This document shows positions 18,262 through 27,020 of a DNA stretch of 64,000 bases, one piece after another. Position numbers and translations under genes: made by a program. Origin of the DNA: Nocardioides sp. IC4_145. GTDB taxonomy: Bacteria; Actinomycetota; Actinomycetes; Propionibacteriales; Nocardioidaceae. Below the pieces are notes generated by a model that was not told where the DNA came from, did not search any database, and saw nothing but the letters and a program-made list of their open reading frames with translations. Every line of letters starts with the position of its first letter. Position 1 is the stretch's first letter. The stretch lies in assembly GCF_011250565.1 (NCBI RefSeq), contig NZ_JAANMS010000012.1, forward strand, positions 1-64,000, in the 5' to 3' direction.

Positions 18262-20355
18262 TCAGGGCAGGAGGTGGATGGCGACGACCACGACGTCGTC
18301 GGTGCCGCCGTCGCCCGCGGACGCCTCGACGAGCGTGTCGACGAGGTGGTCGGCGTCCACCGCGTCGTCGGCCGCGACGGCCCGGCGGAGGCGCTCGAAG
18401 CCGACGTCGAGCGGTTCCCCGCGACGCTCGACCAACCCGTCGGTGTACGCGACCAGCGTCGTGCCGGGGTCGAGGACGCGGCTCGTCTCCCCGCGGTCGG
18501 CCGTGCCGAGGCCGAGGATCGTGCCGCGGGCCTCCCCCGGGTCGACGACCTCGACGCTGCCGTCGGGGTGGCGCAGCAGCAGCGGTGGGTGACCGGCGCT
18601 CGAGAACGTCAGCCGCCAGCGTCCCTCGGGCAGCGGCTCGACATGGGCGAAGAGCATGGTCGCCATCGGTGAGACCACGTTGAGCGCCGGGAGCAGCTGG
18701 TCGACCTGCTCCAGGACCGCAGCCGGCCTCAGCCGCTGCGACGTGGCGGTCGCCCGGAGGATGCCCTTGAGCTGGCCCATCGCCGCGGCGGCGTACACGT
18801 CGTGCCCGGTGACGTCGCCGACGGCCAACCCGAACGGTCGCCGGCCGCCGGCAGCAGCGCCCGCAGCGCCCGCCGGCAGCTCCAGCACCTCGTAGAAGTC
18901 GCCGCCGACCTCGGCCCCGTCCGCGGCGGCCAGGTACCGCGCCTCGACCCGGACCCCGTCGAGGTCGGGCAGCTGCGGCAGGAGGCTGCGCTGCAGCGTC
19001 TGGGCGATGAGCGTCTGGGCGGCGTAGAGCCGCAGGTTGTCGAGGATGAGCCCCGCCCGCCGACCCAGGTCCACGGCCACGTCCACGTCGGCGGCGGTGA
19101 ACGAGCCGCCGCGGACGCGGCTCAGCACGACCACGTCGCGCACGCCGAGCCGGCCCGGGAGCGCCACCACCAGCGTGGAGCCGATGGCGAGGAGGTCGGT
19201 GGCGTCCCGGTCGAGCACCGCGTCGCCGACGTACGCCGCGTGGCGGCCGTCGAGCAGCCGGTGCGGCCGCCCGTCGAGGACCGTGTGCACGAGCCCGCCG
19301 GGCGGAAGCTCTCCGGTCAGCCGCTCGGCGAGTGCCTCGAGCACCGGCACCGCAGCCGGGTCGCGGTGGGCGACGTGGTGCTCGGTGACCGTGCCGTGCT
19401 CGTCGGTGTGGAGGAAGACGGCCATGTCCGCCAGCGCCGGCACGAGCAGCTGGAGCAACCGGGCGCGCGCCTCGTCGATGTCCAGCTCGCCGCTCAGCTG
19501 CTGGCTGGCCTCGGCCAGCAGCCGGAGCCGGCCCTCCGCGGCGTCGCGCTGGCGGTCGGCCTCGACGCGGCCGCTGACGTCGCTCTGCACGCCGACGTAG
19601 TGGGACAGCTCGCCGGCCTCGTCGAGGATCGGCGACATCGTCACCTGGTTCCAGAAGGCAAGGCCGTCCTTGCGGTAGTTCAGCAGCGTCGCCGTGACCG
19701 GCTCGCCCGCCCGCAGGGCGTCCCGCACGCGCGCGACCTCGGCGCGGTCGGTCCCGGGCCCCTGGAGGAAGCGGCAGTTGTGCCCGACGGCCTCCTCGAA
19801 GGAATAGCCGGAGGTGGCGCTGAAGGCCGGGTTGACCCAGATGAGCGGCATGTCGGGCTGCCGGGCGTCGGCCACGGTGAACGACAGGCCGGTCGCCAGC
19901 ACGGCCCGGTCCCGCACCTTGGCCTCTTGGTCGGCGAACGCCTCCACCGCGGCGGCGGCGTGGCGCTCGCGGACGGCCAGGAGGACGACGAGCGCGTGGT
20001 CGTCGAGCATCGGCGCCCCGGACATCGGCAGGCCGATCATCCACAGCGGCTCGCGGGACTCCCCCATCTCGCTGGTGCGCTGCGCGGACACCCGCTGGCC
20101 CGGCACCGGTTCGGCGCGCAGCAGCCTGCTCAACGGGTGTGCCGAGCCCGACAGCGCCTCACCGGCGGCGTCCCGCAGCTGGGCGGCGTCCGACCACCGC
20201 TCCAGCGGCACCGGGAGCGCGACGCCCGGCGCGAGCTGCTGGGCGACCTCGTCGGCGTGGACCACGTGTCCGGTGGCGAGGTCGACGACGAGCACCGCGG
20301 CCGGGGCGTCGCCGATGACCGCGTGCAGGTCCGACGCCGTCTCGGCGCTGCTCAT
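18262..20355 (-). CDS. LOV-GAF-SpoIIE phosphatase (putative blue-light-regulated PP2C)
   Basis: A 697-residue protein from ATG 20355 with GGGAGG about 10 nt upstream. Residues ~10-135 are PAS-like. Residues ~153-264 form a LOV domain: GHNCRFLQG (191-199, with the photoactive Cys at 194), LLNYRKDGLAFWN (~224) and the conserved glutamine in YVGVQSDV (~257). A GAF-like region spans ~280-440. The C-terminal PP2C/SpoIIE domain (~465-697) has the metal motifs EVGGDFYEV and VGDVTGHD, followed by FSSAGHPPLLL, VAYTDGLVE and GTDDVVVVAI. LOV domains bind flavin and form a Cys adduct in blue light. SpoIIE-type phosphatases act on anti-sigma-factor antagonists, so this probably links light to a partner-switching stress pathway. 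No such partner genes are adjacent. Confidence 0.9.
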   Translation of the reverse strand: MSSAETASDLHAVIGDAPAAVLVVDLATGHVVHADEVAQQLAPGVALPVPLERWSDAAQLRDAAGEALSGSAHPLSRLLRAEPVPGQRVSAQRTSEMGESREPLWMIGLPMSGAPMLDDHALVVLLAVRERHAAAAVEAFADQEAKVRDRAVLATGLSFTVADARQPDMPLIWVNPAFSATSGYSFEEAVGHNCRFLQGPGTDRAEVARVRDALRAGEPVTATLLNYRKDGLAFWNQVTMSPILDEAGELSHYVGVQSDVSGRVEADRQRDAAEGRLRLLAEASQQLSGELDIDEARARLLQLLVPALADMAVFLHTDEHGTVTEHHVAHRDPAAVPVLEALAERLTGELPPGGLVHTVLDGRPHRLLDGRHAAYVGDAVLDRDATDLLAIGSTLVVALPGRLGVRDVVVLSRVRGGSFTAADVDVAVDLGRRAGLILDNLRLYAAQTLIAQTLQRSLLPQLPDLDGVRVEARYLAAADGAEVGGDFYEVLELPAGAAGAAAGGRRPFGLAVGDVTGHDVYAAAAMGQLKGILRATATSQRLRPAAVLEQVDQLLPALNVVSPMATMLFAHVEPLPEGRWRLTFSSAGHPPLLLRHPDGSVEVVDPGEARGTILGLGTADRGETSRVLDPGTTLVAYTDGLVERRGEPLDVGFERLRRAVAADDAVDADHLVDTLVEASAGDGGTDDVVVVAIHLLP

Positions 20356-20437
20356 CCGTGGACCACCCTCCCGGGGTCGGCGTGCTGGTTCGACCTGCCG
20401 GACCGACCTGTCGGCCGACGTGCAGGCGGCGTCCGCG

Positions 20438-20458
20438 CGCGACTCCCCGCGAGTCGCG
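20438..20458 (-). terminator. Hairpin downstream of polA
   Basis: CGCGACTC (20438-20445) pairs with GAGTCGCG (20451-20458) across a 5-nt loop, 76 nt after the polA stop and in front of the SpoIIE gene. There is no U-tract. It may terminate polA or be a leader structure. Confidence 0.35.
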
Positions 20459-20533
20459 TCGCGGACACCGCAGGTGGTTCGGAGCGGGTCGCCCACCCGG
20501 ATGGGTGGTTCTTCCCAACAGGTCAGTGACCGC

Positions 20534-23236
20534 TCAGTGCGCTGCCTCGTGCCAGCTGCGGCCGGTGCCCACCGACACGTCGAGCGGCACGGCCAGCTGC
20601 GCGGCGCCGGCCATCTCGCGGCGTACCAGCTCCTCGAGCGCCTCCCGCTCCCCCGCGGCGACCTCGAGGACGAGCTCGTCGTGGACCTGGAGCAGCATCC
20701 GCGAGCGCAACCCCGCCTCGCGCACCGCGCGGTCGACGTTGAGCATGGCGATCTTGATCAGGTCCGCGGCCGAGCCCTGGATCGGCGCGTTGAGCGCCAT
20801 CCGCTCGGCCATCTCGCGGCGCTGGCGGTTGTCGCTGGTGAGGTCGGGCAGGTAGCGGCGGCGGCCGTAGATCGTCTCGGTGTAGCCGGTGCGTCGGGCC
20901 TCGTCGACCACCCCGCCGAGGTAGTCGCGGATGCCGCCGAAGGTCTCGAAGTACTCGTCCATCAGCACGCGCGCCTCGGACGGCTCGATGGCCAGCTGCT
21001 GGCCCAGGCCGTAGGCCGAGAGCCCGTAGGCCAGGCCGTAGTTCATCGCCTTGATCTTCGCCCGCTGCTCCGGGCCGACCTCCTCGGCCGGCACGTCGAA
21101 GACCCGCGCGGCGGTGACGGAGTGGAAGTCGTGGCCCGAGCGGAACGCCTCGATGAGCAGCTCGTCCTCGGAGAGGTGGGCCATGATCCGCATCTCGATC
21201 TGGCTGTAGTCGGCCGTCATGAGCGACTCGTGACCGGGTCCGACCACGAACGCCTCGCGGATCCGCCGGCCCTCCTCGGTGCGGATCGGGATGTTCTGCA
21301 GGTTCGGGTCGGTGCTGGAGAGCCGGCCGGTGGCCGCGATGGTCTGGTTGAACGTCGTGTGGATCCGCCCGTCGGGTGCCACGGTCTTCAGCAGCCCCTC
21401 GATCGTCTGCCGCAGCCGCGCGACGTCGCGGTGCCGCAGCAGGTGCAGCAGGAAGGGGTGCTCGGTCTTGACGTAGAGCGCCTGCAGCGCGTCGGCGTCG
21501 GTCGTGTAGCCGGTCTTGGTGCGCTTGGTCTTCGGCATGTCCAGCTCGTCGAAGAGCACCACCTGCAGCTGCTTCGGCGAACCGAGGTTGATCTCCTTGC
21601 CGATCACCGCGAAGGCGTCCTCGGCCGCGAGCTTCACCTCGCCGGCGAAGTGCCGCTCGAGCTCCTCGAGGTGCTCGGTGTCGACCGCGATGCCCGTGCG
21701 CTCCATCGTCGCCAGCAGGTCCACCAGCGGCAGCTCGATGTCCTCGAGCAGGCGGGTGCCGCCACGGTCGGCGAGCTCCTCGTCCAGCGCGGCGGCCAGG
21801 TCCAGCACGGCGCGCGCGTGGAGCATCTCGACCTGCCCGGCGGCCTCGTCGGTGAGGCCGTCGAGGCTGAGCTGGCCGTCGTCGGCGGCGCCGGTGCGCA
21901 GCTCGCGCTTGAGGTAGCGCACGGTCAGGTCGGCCAGGTCGTAGGAGCGCTGGTCGGGACGGGCGAGGTACGCCGACAGCGCGGTGTCGCGGGCGAGGCC
22001 GGCCAGCGGCATCCCCCAGGCGTCGAGCGCGAGCATCGGCCCCTTGGCATCGTGGAGCACCTTGAGCCGCACCGGGTCGGCGAGCCAGACGCGCAGCGCC
22101 TCCTCGTCAGCGGGGTCCATCGTCTCGGCGGTGACGTACGCCGCCGCGCCCTCGACCGTGGCCAGGGCGAGCGCGTCGACGTCGCCGCTGCCGGCACCCC
22201 ACCGGCCCGCGACGTGCACGCCGACCCGCTCGGAGCCGGCCGCGTGCTCGGCGAGCCAAGCGGTCAGCTCGCCGGCGCCGAGGACGCTCATCTCGACGTC
22301 GAAGCCGGAGTCGTCGATCTCCTCCTCGGAGCTGAGCGTCTCGAAGAGCCGGTCGCGCAGCACCCGGAACTCCAGGCCGTCGAAGAGCGTGTGCACCTCC
22401 TGCCGGTCCCAGGGCCGGATGGCCATGTCGGCCGGGGCGAGGTCGAGGTCCAGGTCGCGCACCAGCGCGTTGAGCCGGCGGTTGCGGATCACGTCGCCGA
22501 GGTGCGCCCGCAGCGCCTCGCCCTTCTTGCCGGTGATCTTGTCGGCGTGGGTGATGACGTTGTCGAGGCCGTCGTAGGTGTTGATCCACTTGGCGGCGAA
22601 CCCGACGCCGACGCCCGGCACCCCCGGCAGGTTGTCGGAGGTCTCGCCGACGATCGCCGCGATCTCGGGGTAGCGGTGCGGCGGCACGCCGTACTTCGCC
22701 TCGACCGCCTCGGGGGTCATCCGCGCGAGGTCGGAGACGCCGCGCATCGGGTAGAGCACGGTCGACCGGTCGGTGACCAGCTGCAGGGAGTCGCGGTCGC
22801 CGGTGAGGATCAGCACCTCCATGCCGTCCGCGAGGGCCTGGGTGGTGAGCGTGGCGATGATGTCGTCGGCCTCGTAGCCGTCCTTCTTCAGGAACGGGAT
22901 CCGCAGCGCGTCGAGCACCTCCTCGATCAGCGGCAGCTGGCTGCTGAACTCCCCCGGCGTCTTGGCCCGCTTGGCCTTGTACTCGGCGTACTCCTCCATC
23001 CGGAAGGTCTGCCGGGAGACGTCGAAGGCGACCGCGAGGTGCGTCGGCTGCTCGTCGCGGAGCACGTTGATGAGCATGGAGGTGAAGCCGTAGACCGCGT
23101 TGGTGTGCTGGCCGGTGGTCGTGGAGAAGTTCTCCACCGGCAGGGCGAAGAAGGCGCGGTAGGCCAACGAGTGGCCGTCCAGCAGGAGCAGGCGCGGCGT
23201 CGCGGACGTCGGGGCCGAGGTGGGAGCGTCGGGCAC
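20534..23236 (-). CDS. polA: DNA polymerase I
   Basis: A 900-residue protein of the usual length. Residues ~15-310 are the 5'-3' flap nuclease (LLLLDGHSLAYRAFFALP, EADDIIATLT, LTGDRDSLQLV, GVPGVGVGFAAKWI). The middle region (~320-500) is the degenerate 3'-5' exonuclease fold; I see no intact DEDD residues, as usual for actinobacterial Pol I. The polymerase domain follows with LSSTDPNLQNIPIRTEEGRR, the motif A segment LMTADYSQIEMR, the finger helix (RAKIKAMNYGLAYG) and motif C (LLQVHDELVLEV). It works in Okazaki fragment maturation and excision repair. The start is fixed by TAGAGT 6 nt before GTG 23236 (leaderless). A divergent thioesterase gene starts 55 nt away. Confidence 0.97.
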   Translation of the reverse strand: MPDAPTSAPTSATPRLLLLDGHSLAYRAFFALPVENFSTTTGQHTNAVYGFTSMLINVLRDEQPTHLAVAFDVSRQTFRMEEYAEYKAKRAKTPGEFSSQLPLIEEVLDALRIPFLKKDGYEADDIIATLTTQALADGMEVLILTGDRDSLQLVTDRSTVLYPMRGVSDLARMTPEAVEAKYGVPPHRYPEIAAIVGETSDNLPGVPGVGVGFAAKWINTYDGLDNVITHADKITGKKGEALRAHLGDVIRNRRLNALVRDLDLDLAPADMAIRPWDRQEVHTLFDGLEFRVLRDRLFETLSSEEEIDDSGFDVEMSVLGAGELTAWLAEHAAGSERVGVHVAGRWGAGSGDVDALALATVEGAAAYVTAETMDPADEEALRVWLADPVRLKVLHDAKGPMLALDAWGMPLAGLARDTALSAYLARPDQRSYDLADLTVRYLKRELRTGAADDGQLSLDGLTDEAAGQVEMLHARAVLDLAAALDEELADRGGTRLLEDIELPLVDLLATMERTGIAVDTEHLEELERHFAGEVKLAAEDAFAVIGKEINLGSPKQLQVVLFDELDMPKTKRTKTGYTTDADALQALYVKTEHPFLLHLLRHRDVARLRQTIEGLLKTVAPDGRIHTTFNQTIAATGRLSSTDPNLQNIPIRTEEGRRIREAFVVGPGHESLMTADYSQIEMRIMAHLSEDELLIEAFRSGHDFHSVTAARVFDVPAEEVGPEQRAKIKAMNYGLAYGLSAYGLGQQLAIEPSEARVLMDEYFETFGGIRDYLGGVVDEARRTGYTETIYGRRRYLPDLTSDNRQRREMAERMALNAPIQGSAADLIKIAMLNVDRAVREAGLRSRMLLQVHDELVLEVAAGEREALEELVRREMAGAAQLAVPLDVSVGTGRSWHEAAH

Positions 23237-23242
23237 CCGTCG

Positions 23243-23248
23243 ACTCTA
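23243..23248 (-). promoter_or_regulatory. -10 box for leaderless polA
   Basis: TAGAGT on the minus strand ends 6 nt before the polA GTG. Confidence 0.55.
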
Positions 23249-23290
23249 TCCGCCGTCACCGACGGTCGAGGGGTCGGCGAGAATGCCCGC

Positions 23291-23710
23291 ATGGACGTCG
23301 AGGAGTACCTGGCGCAGATGCCGCAGGGCATGGGCACGCTGAACGAGAAGATGGGCATCGAGCTGGTCGAGCTCTCGGCCGAGCGGGTCGTCGCGACGAT
23401 GCCGGTCGAGGGCAACGGGCAGCCCTACGGGCTGCTCCACGGCGGCGCCTCGGTCGTGCTCGCCGAGAGCCTGGGATCGATCGGCTCGGGCATCCACGCC
23501 CACCCCGACCGGGTCCCCGTCGGCGTCGACATCAACGCCACCCACCACCGCTCCGCGACCTCCGGCCTCGTCACCGGCGTCGCGACGGCGATCCACCTCG
23601 GGCGCACGTCGGCGTCCTACGAGGTCGTCATCACCGACGAGCGCGGCAAGCGGGTGTGCACCTCGCGGATCACCTGCGCGCTGATCCCCAAGGAGCGGGT
23701 CGGCCTCTGA
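23291..23710 (+). CDS. Hotdog-fold thioesterase (PaaI/YbgC-like)
   Basis: A 139-residue single-domain protein of normal length. The hotdog helix begins with GLLHGGASVVLAESLGSIG (the HGG motif at ~48) and is followed by GVDINATHHRSAT, both typical of the PaaI/4HBT family that hydrolyses acyl-CoA thioesters. It is divergent from polA, an arrangement I also know from Streptomyces. The ATG at 23291 has no ribosome site. A weak GAGAAT box ends 6 nt upstream, again suggesting a leaderless start. The acyl-CoA substrate cannot be told. Confidence 0.88.
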   Translation: MDVEEYLAQMPQGMGTLNEKMGIELVELSAERVVATMPVEGNGQPYGLLHGGASVVLAESLGSIGSGIHAHPDRVPVGVDINATHHRSATSGLVTGVATAIHLGRTSASYEVVITDERGKRVCTSRITCALIPKERVGL

Positions 23711-23731
23711 GCCCCTCGGGGCGGGCCGGCG

Positions 23732-24298
23732 CTAGCTCGTCGCCTGCGAGCGGCGCTGGGAGCGCCGGGCCGCCAGCACCTGGGTGAGCTGGCGCCCGCC
23801 CCGCTCGTGCGCCGGCCGCAGCGCCGTCAGCCGGGCCCGGAGCGCGTGCGTGCTGGCGACGCGCAGCACCGCCTGCGGGCCGAGCCCGAGGCGGGCCATG
23901 AACCGGTTCGCGTCGCGCGAGCCGGACGTCGCCGCGGTCGCGACGTGCCCGACCCCCTGCTCCTCGGCGAAGGTCACGGCCGCCTCCATGAGCGCGCGGC
24001 CCACGCCGTGGCGGCGGTACTTCGGCAGCACGTGCGGCGAGAGCGCCTGCACGGTCTGGTCGAGGTTGAGCGGGCTCAGCGTCGTGACCCGCAGGAAGAC
24101 CGCGGCGGCCGGGTTGCCGTCGTACTCCGCGACGACGATGCGCTGCTCGGGCGACTGCGCGGCGGCCTTGATGATCAGCTCGAGGTCCGCCACCTGGTCG
24201 TGGCGGTCCGCCCGACGCAGGTCGTCGGCCCACAGGTCGGCCAGCAGCGCCGCGTCCGTGAGCTCGGCGCACCTCAACGTCACCACTGAGCGGTGCAT
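23732..24298 (-). CDS. GNAT family N-acetyltransferase
   Basis: A 188-residue protein from ATG 24298 with GGGGGAAGG upstream; a GTG 11 codons earlier is possible. The acetyl-CoA loop is seen in LPKYRRHGVGRALMEAAVTFA (R-x-x-G-x-G/A pattern, ~95), preceded by a beta strand with VVAEYDGNPAAAVFLRV. Residues ~125-140 (SGSRDANRFMARLG) are the usual late helix with the Asn-Arg-Phe aromatic site. The C-terminal ~45 residues are Arg-rich and outside the fold. Substrate unknown. Confidence 0.85.
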   Translation of the reverse strand: MHRSVVTLRCAELTDAALLADLWADDLRRADRHDQVADLELIIKAAAQSPEQRIVVAEYDGNPAAAVFLRVTTLSPLNLDQTVQALSPHVLPKYRRHGVGRALMEAAVTFAEEQGVGHVATAATSGSRDANRFMARLGLGPQAVLRVASTHALRARLTALRPAHERGGRQLTQVLAARRSQRRSQATS

Positions 24299-24432
24299 GC
24301 GCCCTGCCTTCCCCCAGCCCTGCCGGGCCACTACGGATCCAACCGGTCGGCGTCCGGTCCCCGAGGACCCGACCTGCTCGGGCGAGACTACGCTCCCTGC
24401 GCCGGTCTTGTCAGACCCGAGTGAGGAGAAGC

Positions 24433-25179
24433 GTGGTCCCCGGAGTCGGAACCCTCGTCAACATCCTCGCCGTCCTCGCCGGCGGCCTGGTCGGCCTGCT
24501 GCTCGGCAACCGGCTTCCCGTGCGCACCCGGGAGGTCGTCACGGACGGGCTGGGGCTGGTCACGCTGCTCATCGCGGGTACGTCGGCGATGGCCGTGCTC
24601 GACGACGGACTCGCCGAGACGGTCGGCGACAGCGCTCCGGTGCTGGTCGTGCTCGGCGCCCTGCTGGTCGGCGGCATCACCGGGTCGCTGCTCCGCCTCG
24701 AGCAGCGGGTCGAGTCGCTCGGCGGGTGGCTGCAGCAGCGGCTGGCCGGCGGCCACGGGTCGGTCGACCGCCAGCGGTTCGTCGAGGGCTTCGTGGTCTC
24801 CTCGCTGATCTTCTGCACCGGACCGCTGACCATCCTCGGCTCGCTCAACGACGGGCTCGGCAACGGCGCGGAGCAGCTGCTGCTCAAGTCGGCGCTGGAC
24901 GGCTTCGCCGCGATCGCCTTCGCCGCGTCGTTCGGCTGGGGCGTGCTCGCGGCGTGCCTGACGGTGGTCGTCGTCCAGGGCTCGCTGACGCTCGTCGGCG
25001 TGGCGCTCGGCGACGTCCTGCCCGATGCCCACCTCGCCGCCGTCACGGCCACCGGCGGGCTGCTGCTGGTCGGCGTGGCCCTGCGGCTGCTGCGCGTCCG
25101 CGACGTGCCCGTCGCCGACCTGCTGCCCGCGCTCGTGGTCGCGCCGCTGCTGGTCCAGCTGGTCGCCGCAGTCCGGTGA
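24433..25179 (+). CDS. DUF554 family integral membrane protein
   Basis: A 248-residue protein with about seven hydrophobic segments. DUF554 landmarks include the start GVGTLVNILAVLAGGLVGLL, the GITGSLLRLEQRVE segment after the third span, and the conserved FVVSSLIFCTGPLTILGSL with NDGLG following. The start GTG 24433 is favoured over GTG 24421 because GAGGAG lies 4 nt before it. DUF554 proteins (YdfK-like) are widespread and of unknown function, possibly transporters. It stands alone between a divergent GNAT gene and the amino-acid receptor gene. Confidence 0.85.
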   Translation: MVPGVGTLVNILAVLAGGLVGLLLGNRLPVRTREVVTDGLGLVTLLIAGTSAMAVLDDGLAETVGDSAPVLVVLGALLVGGITGSLLRLEQRVESLGGWLQQRLAGGHGSVDRQRFVEGFVVSSLIFCTGPLTILGSLNDGLGNGAEQLLLKSALDGFAAIAFAASFGWGVLAACLTVVVVQGSLTLVGVALGDVLPDAHLAAVTATGGLLLVGVALRLLRVRDVPVADLLPALVVAPLLVQLVAAVR

Positions 25180-25256
25180 CGCGCCTGGCGGTGTCGTTGA
25201 CGTAACGGTTTGGTGACGAGAGGGTGCCGTTCGCCACACCGCTCCGCGACCGGTCC

Positions 25257-25262
25257 TACGGT
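25257..25262 (+). promoter_or_regulatory. Candidate -10 for the amino-acid receptor gene
   Basis: TACGGT fits TANNNT and would give a leader of about 65 nt. No convincing -35 element is spaced correctly, although TTGACG occurs at 25197. Confidence 0.3.
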
Positions 25263-25334
25263 GACCGAGCCATGACCGGCCTCCCGGGGGTCGGGAACCT
25301 GCGGTTGCACCAACCTGACAGAAAGGTTCACCAC

Positions 25335-26693
25335 GTGAATCGAACCACCACCGCGTCCTGGGTGAAGCTGATGGCCGGCACCGCCGCGCTGTCCCTCGCC
25401 CTGGCGGCCTGCGGGTCCGAGGACGACAGCGAGCCCGCGGCCGAGGACACCTCGTCCGCGTCGGCGTCCGAGTCGTCGAGCAGCGATCCCTCGGGCGAGT
25501 TCACGAACGACAAGTGCGGCAACGGCACCACCAGCGCCGACACCTACAAGGTCGGCGGCATCCTGCCGCTGACCGGCAACCTGGCCTACCTCGGCCCGCC
25601 GGAGATCGCGGGCGTCGGCCTGGCCGTCTCCGACATCAACGCCGCGGGCGGCGTGAACGGCGCCGACGCCTGCCACCAGATCCTCGACTCCGGCGACACC
25701 ACCGACCTCGCGGTCAGCACGTCGTCCGCCGGCAACCTGGTCAACGCCAAGCCGTCGATCGTCGTCGGTGCCGCCTCGTCCAGCGTCACGCTGAACGTCG
25801 TCGACACCTTCACCGACGCCAAGATCGTCCAGATCTCCCCGGCGAACACCGCGGTCGACCTGTCCGGCTACTCGCCGTACTACTTCCGCACCGCCCCGCC
25901 GGACGGCATCCAGGGCTCGGCGCTCGGCACGCTGATCTCCAGCGACGGCTACTCGCGCGTCGGCTTCCTGGTCTTCAGCGACACCTACGGCACCGGCCTG
26001 CGCAACGCCGTCCAGGAGACCGTCGAGGCCTCCGGCGGCGAGTGCACCTACGGCTGCAAGGGCGACGGCAACGAGTTCCCCGCCGGTCAGACGACCTTCT
26101 CGTCCGACGTCAGCGCGGTCCTCGCGACCAACCCCGACGCGATCGTGATCCTCGCGTTCGACGAGACCAAGGCGATCGTGCCCGAGCTCGTCTCGCAGGG
26201 CTGGGACATGTCGAAGACCTACCTGACCGACGGCAACACCGCGGACTACTCCGAGGACTTCCCGGAGGGCACGATGGAGGGCGCCCAGGGCACCATCCCG
26301 GGTGCTGACGCCTCCGAGGACTTCAAGGAGCTGCTCCAGGGCTGGAACCAGCAGGTCAACGGCGAGGAGCTGACCGACTACGCCTACGCGGCCGAGTCCT
26401 ACGACGCCACCATCCTCGGCGCCCTCGCGGCGGTCAAGGGCGGCGCCACCGACCCGACCACCATCCAGGAGAACCTCGCGGACGTCTCCGGCGCCAGCGA
26501 CGGCGAGGAGTGCTCCTCGTTCGCCGACTGCGTCGCGCTGCTTGACGAGGGTTCCGAGATCCGCTACACCGGCCCGTCGGGCATCGGTCCGATCGACGAG
26601 GAGAACGACCCGTCCTCCGCGTTCGTCGGCATCTACACCTACGACGGCAACAACAAGAACGTCTTCGCCTCCACCGTCGAGGGCACCAAGTGA
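25335..26693 (+). CDS. Branched-chain amino-acid ABC transporter substrate-binding lipoprotein (LivK type)
   Basis: The 452-residue protein starts at GTG 25335 with AGAAAGG 8 nt upstream. A lipoprotein signal ends in LALAACGS (lipobox Cys ~28), followed by an acidic Ser/Glu linker. The mature protein is a type I periplasmic-binding fold of the Peripla_BP_6 family: YKVGGILPLTGNLAYLGPP, ADINAAGGVNGA-like SDINAAGGVNGADA, VGAASSSVTLNVVD for the ligand site, and TDGNTADYSEDF. It delivers Leu/Ile/Val or related amino acids or amides to the LivHMGF permease, whose genes converge on it from 31411 to 27021. Ends at a strong hairpin terminator. Confidence 0.92.
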   Translation: MNRTTTASWVKLMAGTAALSLALAACGSEDDSEPAAEDTSSASASESSSSDPSGEFTNDKCGNGTTSADTYKVGGILPLTGNLAYLGPPEIAGVGLAVSDINAAGGVNGADACHQILDSGDTTDLAVSTSSAGNLVNAKPSIVVGAASSSVTLNVVDTFTDAKIVQISPANTAVDLSGYSPYYFRTAPPDGIQGSALGTLISSDGYSRVGFLVFSDTYGTGLRNAVQETVEASGGECTYGCKGDGNEFPAGQTTFSSDVSAVLATNPDAIVILAFDETKAIVPELVSQGWDMSKTYLTDGNTADYSEDFPEGTMEGAQGTIPGADASEDFKELLQGWNQQVNGEELTDYAYAAESYDATILGALAAVKGGATDPTTIQENLADVSGASDGEECSSFADCVALLDEGSEIRYTGPSGIGPIDEENDPSSAFVGIYTYDGNNKNVFASTVEGTK

Positions 26694-26750
26694 CCTCATG
26701 ACCGCATCGGTCGACGGCTGAGCGATCGGCTGTTCTGCACGCACCACGGC

Positions 26751-26780
26751 GAGACCCCGGACCACTCGGTCCGGGGTCTC
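26751..26780 (+). terminator. Intrinsic-type terminator after the receptor gene
   Basis: A perfect 13-bp stem, GAGACCCCGGACC with GGTCCGGGGTCTC, and an ACTC loop, followed by GTCGTTT. It lies 57 nt after the receptor stop codon. Confidence 0.85.
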
Positions 26781-26947
26781 GTCGTTTCCGGGGGTCTCCC
26801 CCGGGGCTGGCGGCGGCACCTGCAACGGACCGTCCGGTGCTCTGCACGTGCGCTGCGGCGTGCCCACGGAGTGGGTAGCTGTGCGTCCCCATGCGGCGCG
26901 GCGGTCGGTCAGGGGCACCGGGGTACGACTCGAGCGGTACGACGAAA

Positions 26948-26976
26948 CCGCCCGCCCCCACGAGGGGGACGGGCGG
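26948..26976 (-). terminator. Terminator of the livHMGF operon
   Basis: CCGCCCGCCCCC (26948-26959) pairs with GGGGGACGGGCGG (26964-26976) with one bulged A and an ACGA loop. On the minus strand it is followed by TTTCGTC, 44 nt after the livF stop. Confidence 0.75.
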
Positions 26977-27020
26977 CTCGGTGTGTCGACGGCGTACGCC
27001 GGGTGGTCGGCGTACCGCGC

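Larger units (their letters stand above)
26694..27020. other. 327-bp convergent intergenic region between the receptor gene and livF
   Basis: It holds two terminator hairpins (26751-26780 and 26948-26976), one for each direction. The remaining ~165 bp between them, including a GTACGACTC-type AT-poor stretch, shows no gene or recognisable site. Confidence 0.7.

Noticed and set aside
19814..23290. Long plus-strand open frame opposite polA
   Set aside because: It mirrors the polA codon pattern, lacks domains and start signals, and is a typical high-GC shadow. Only its 3' part from 23291 is real (the thioesterase).
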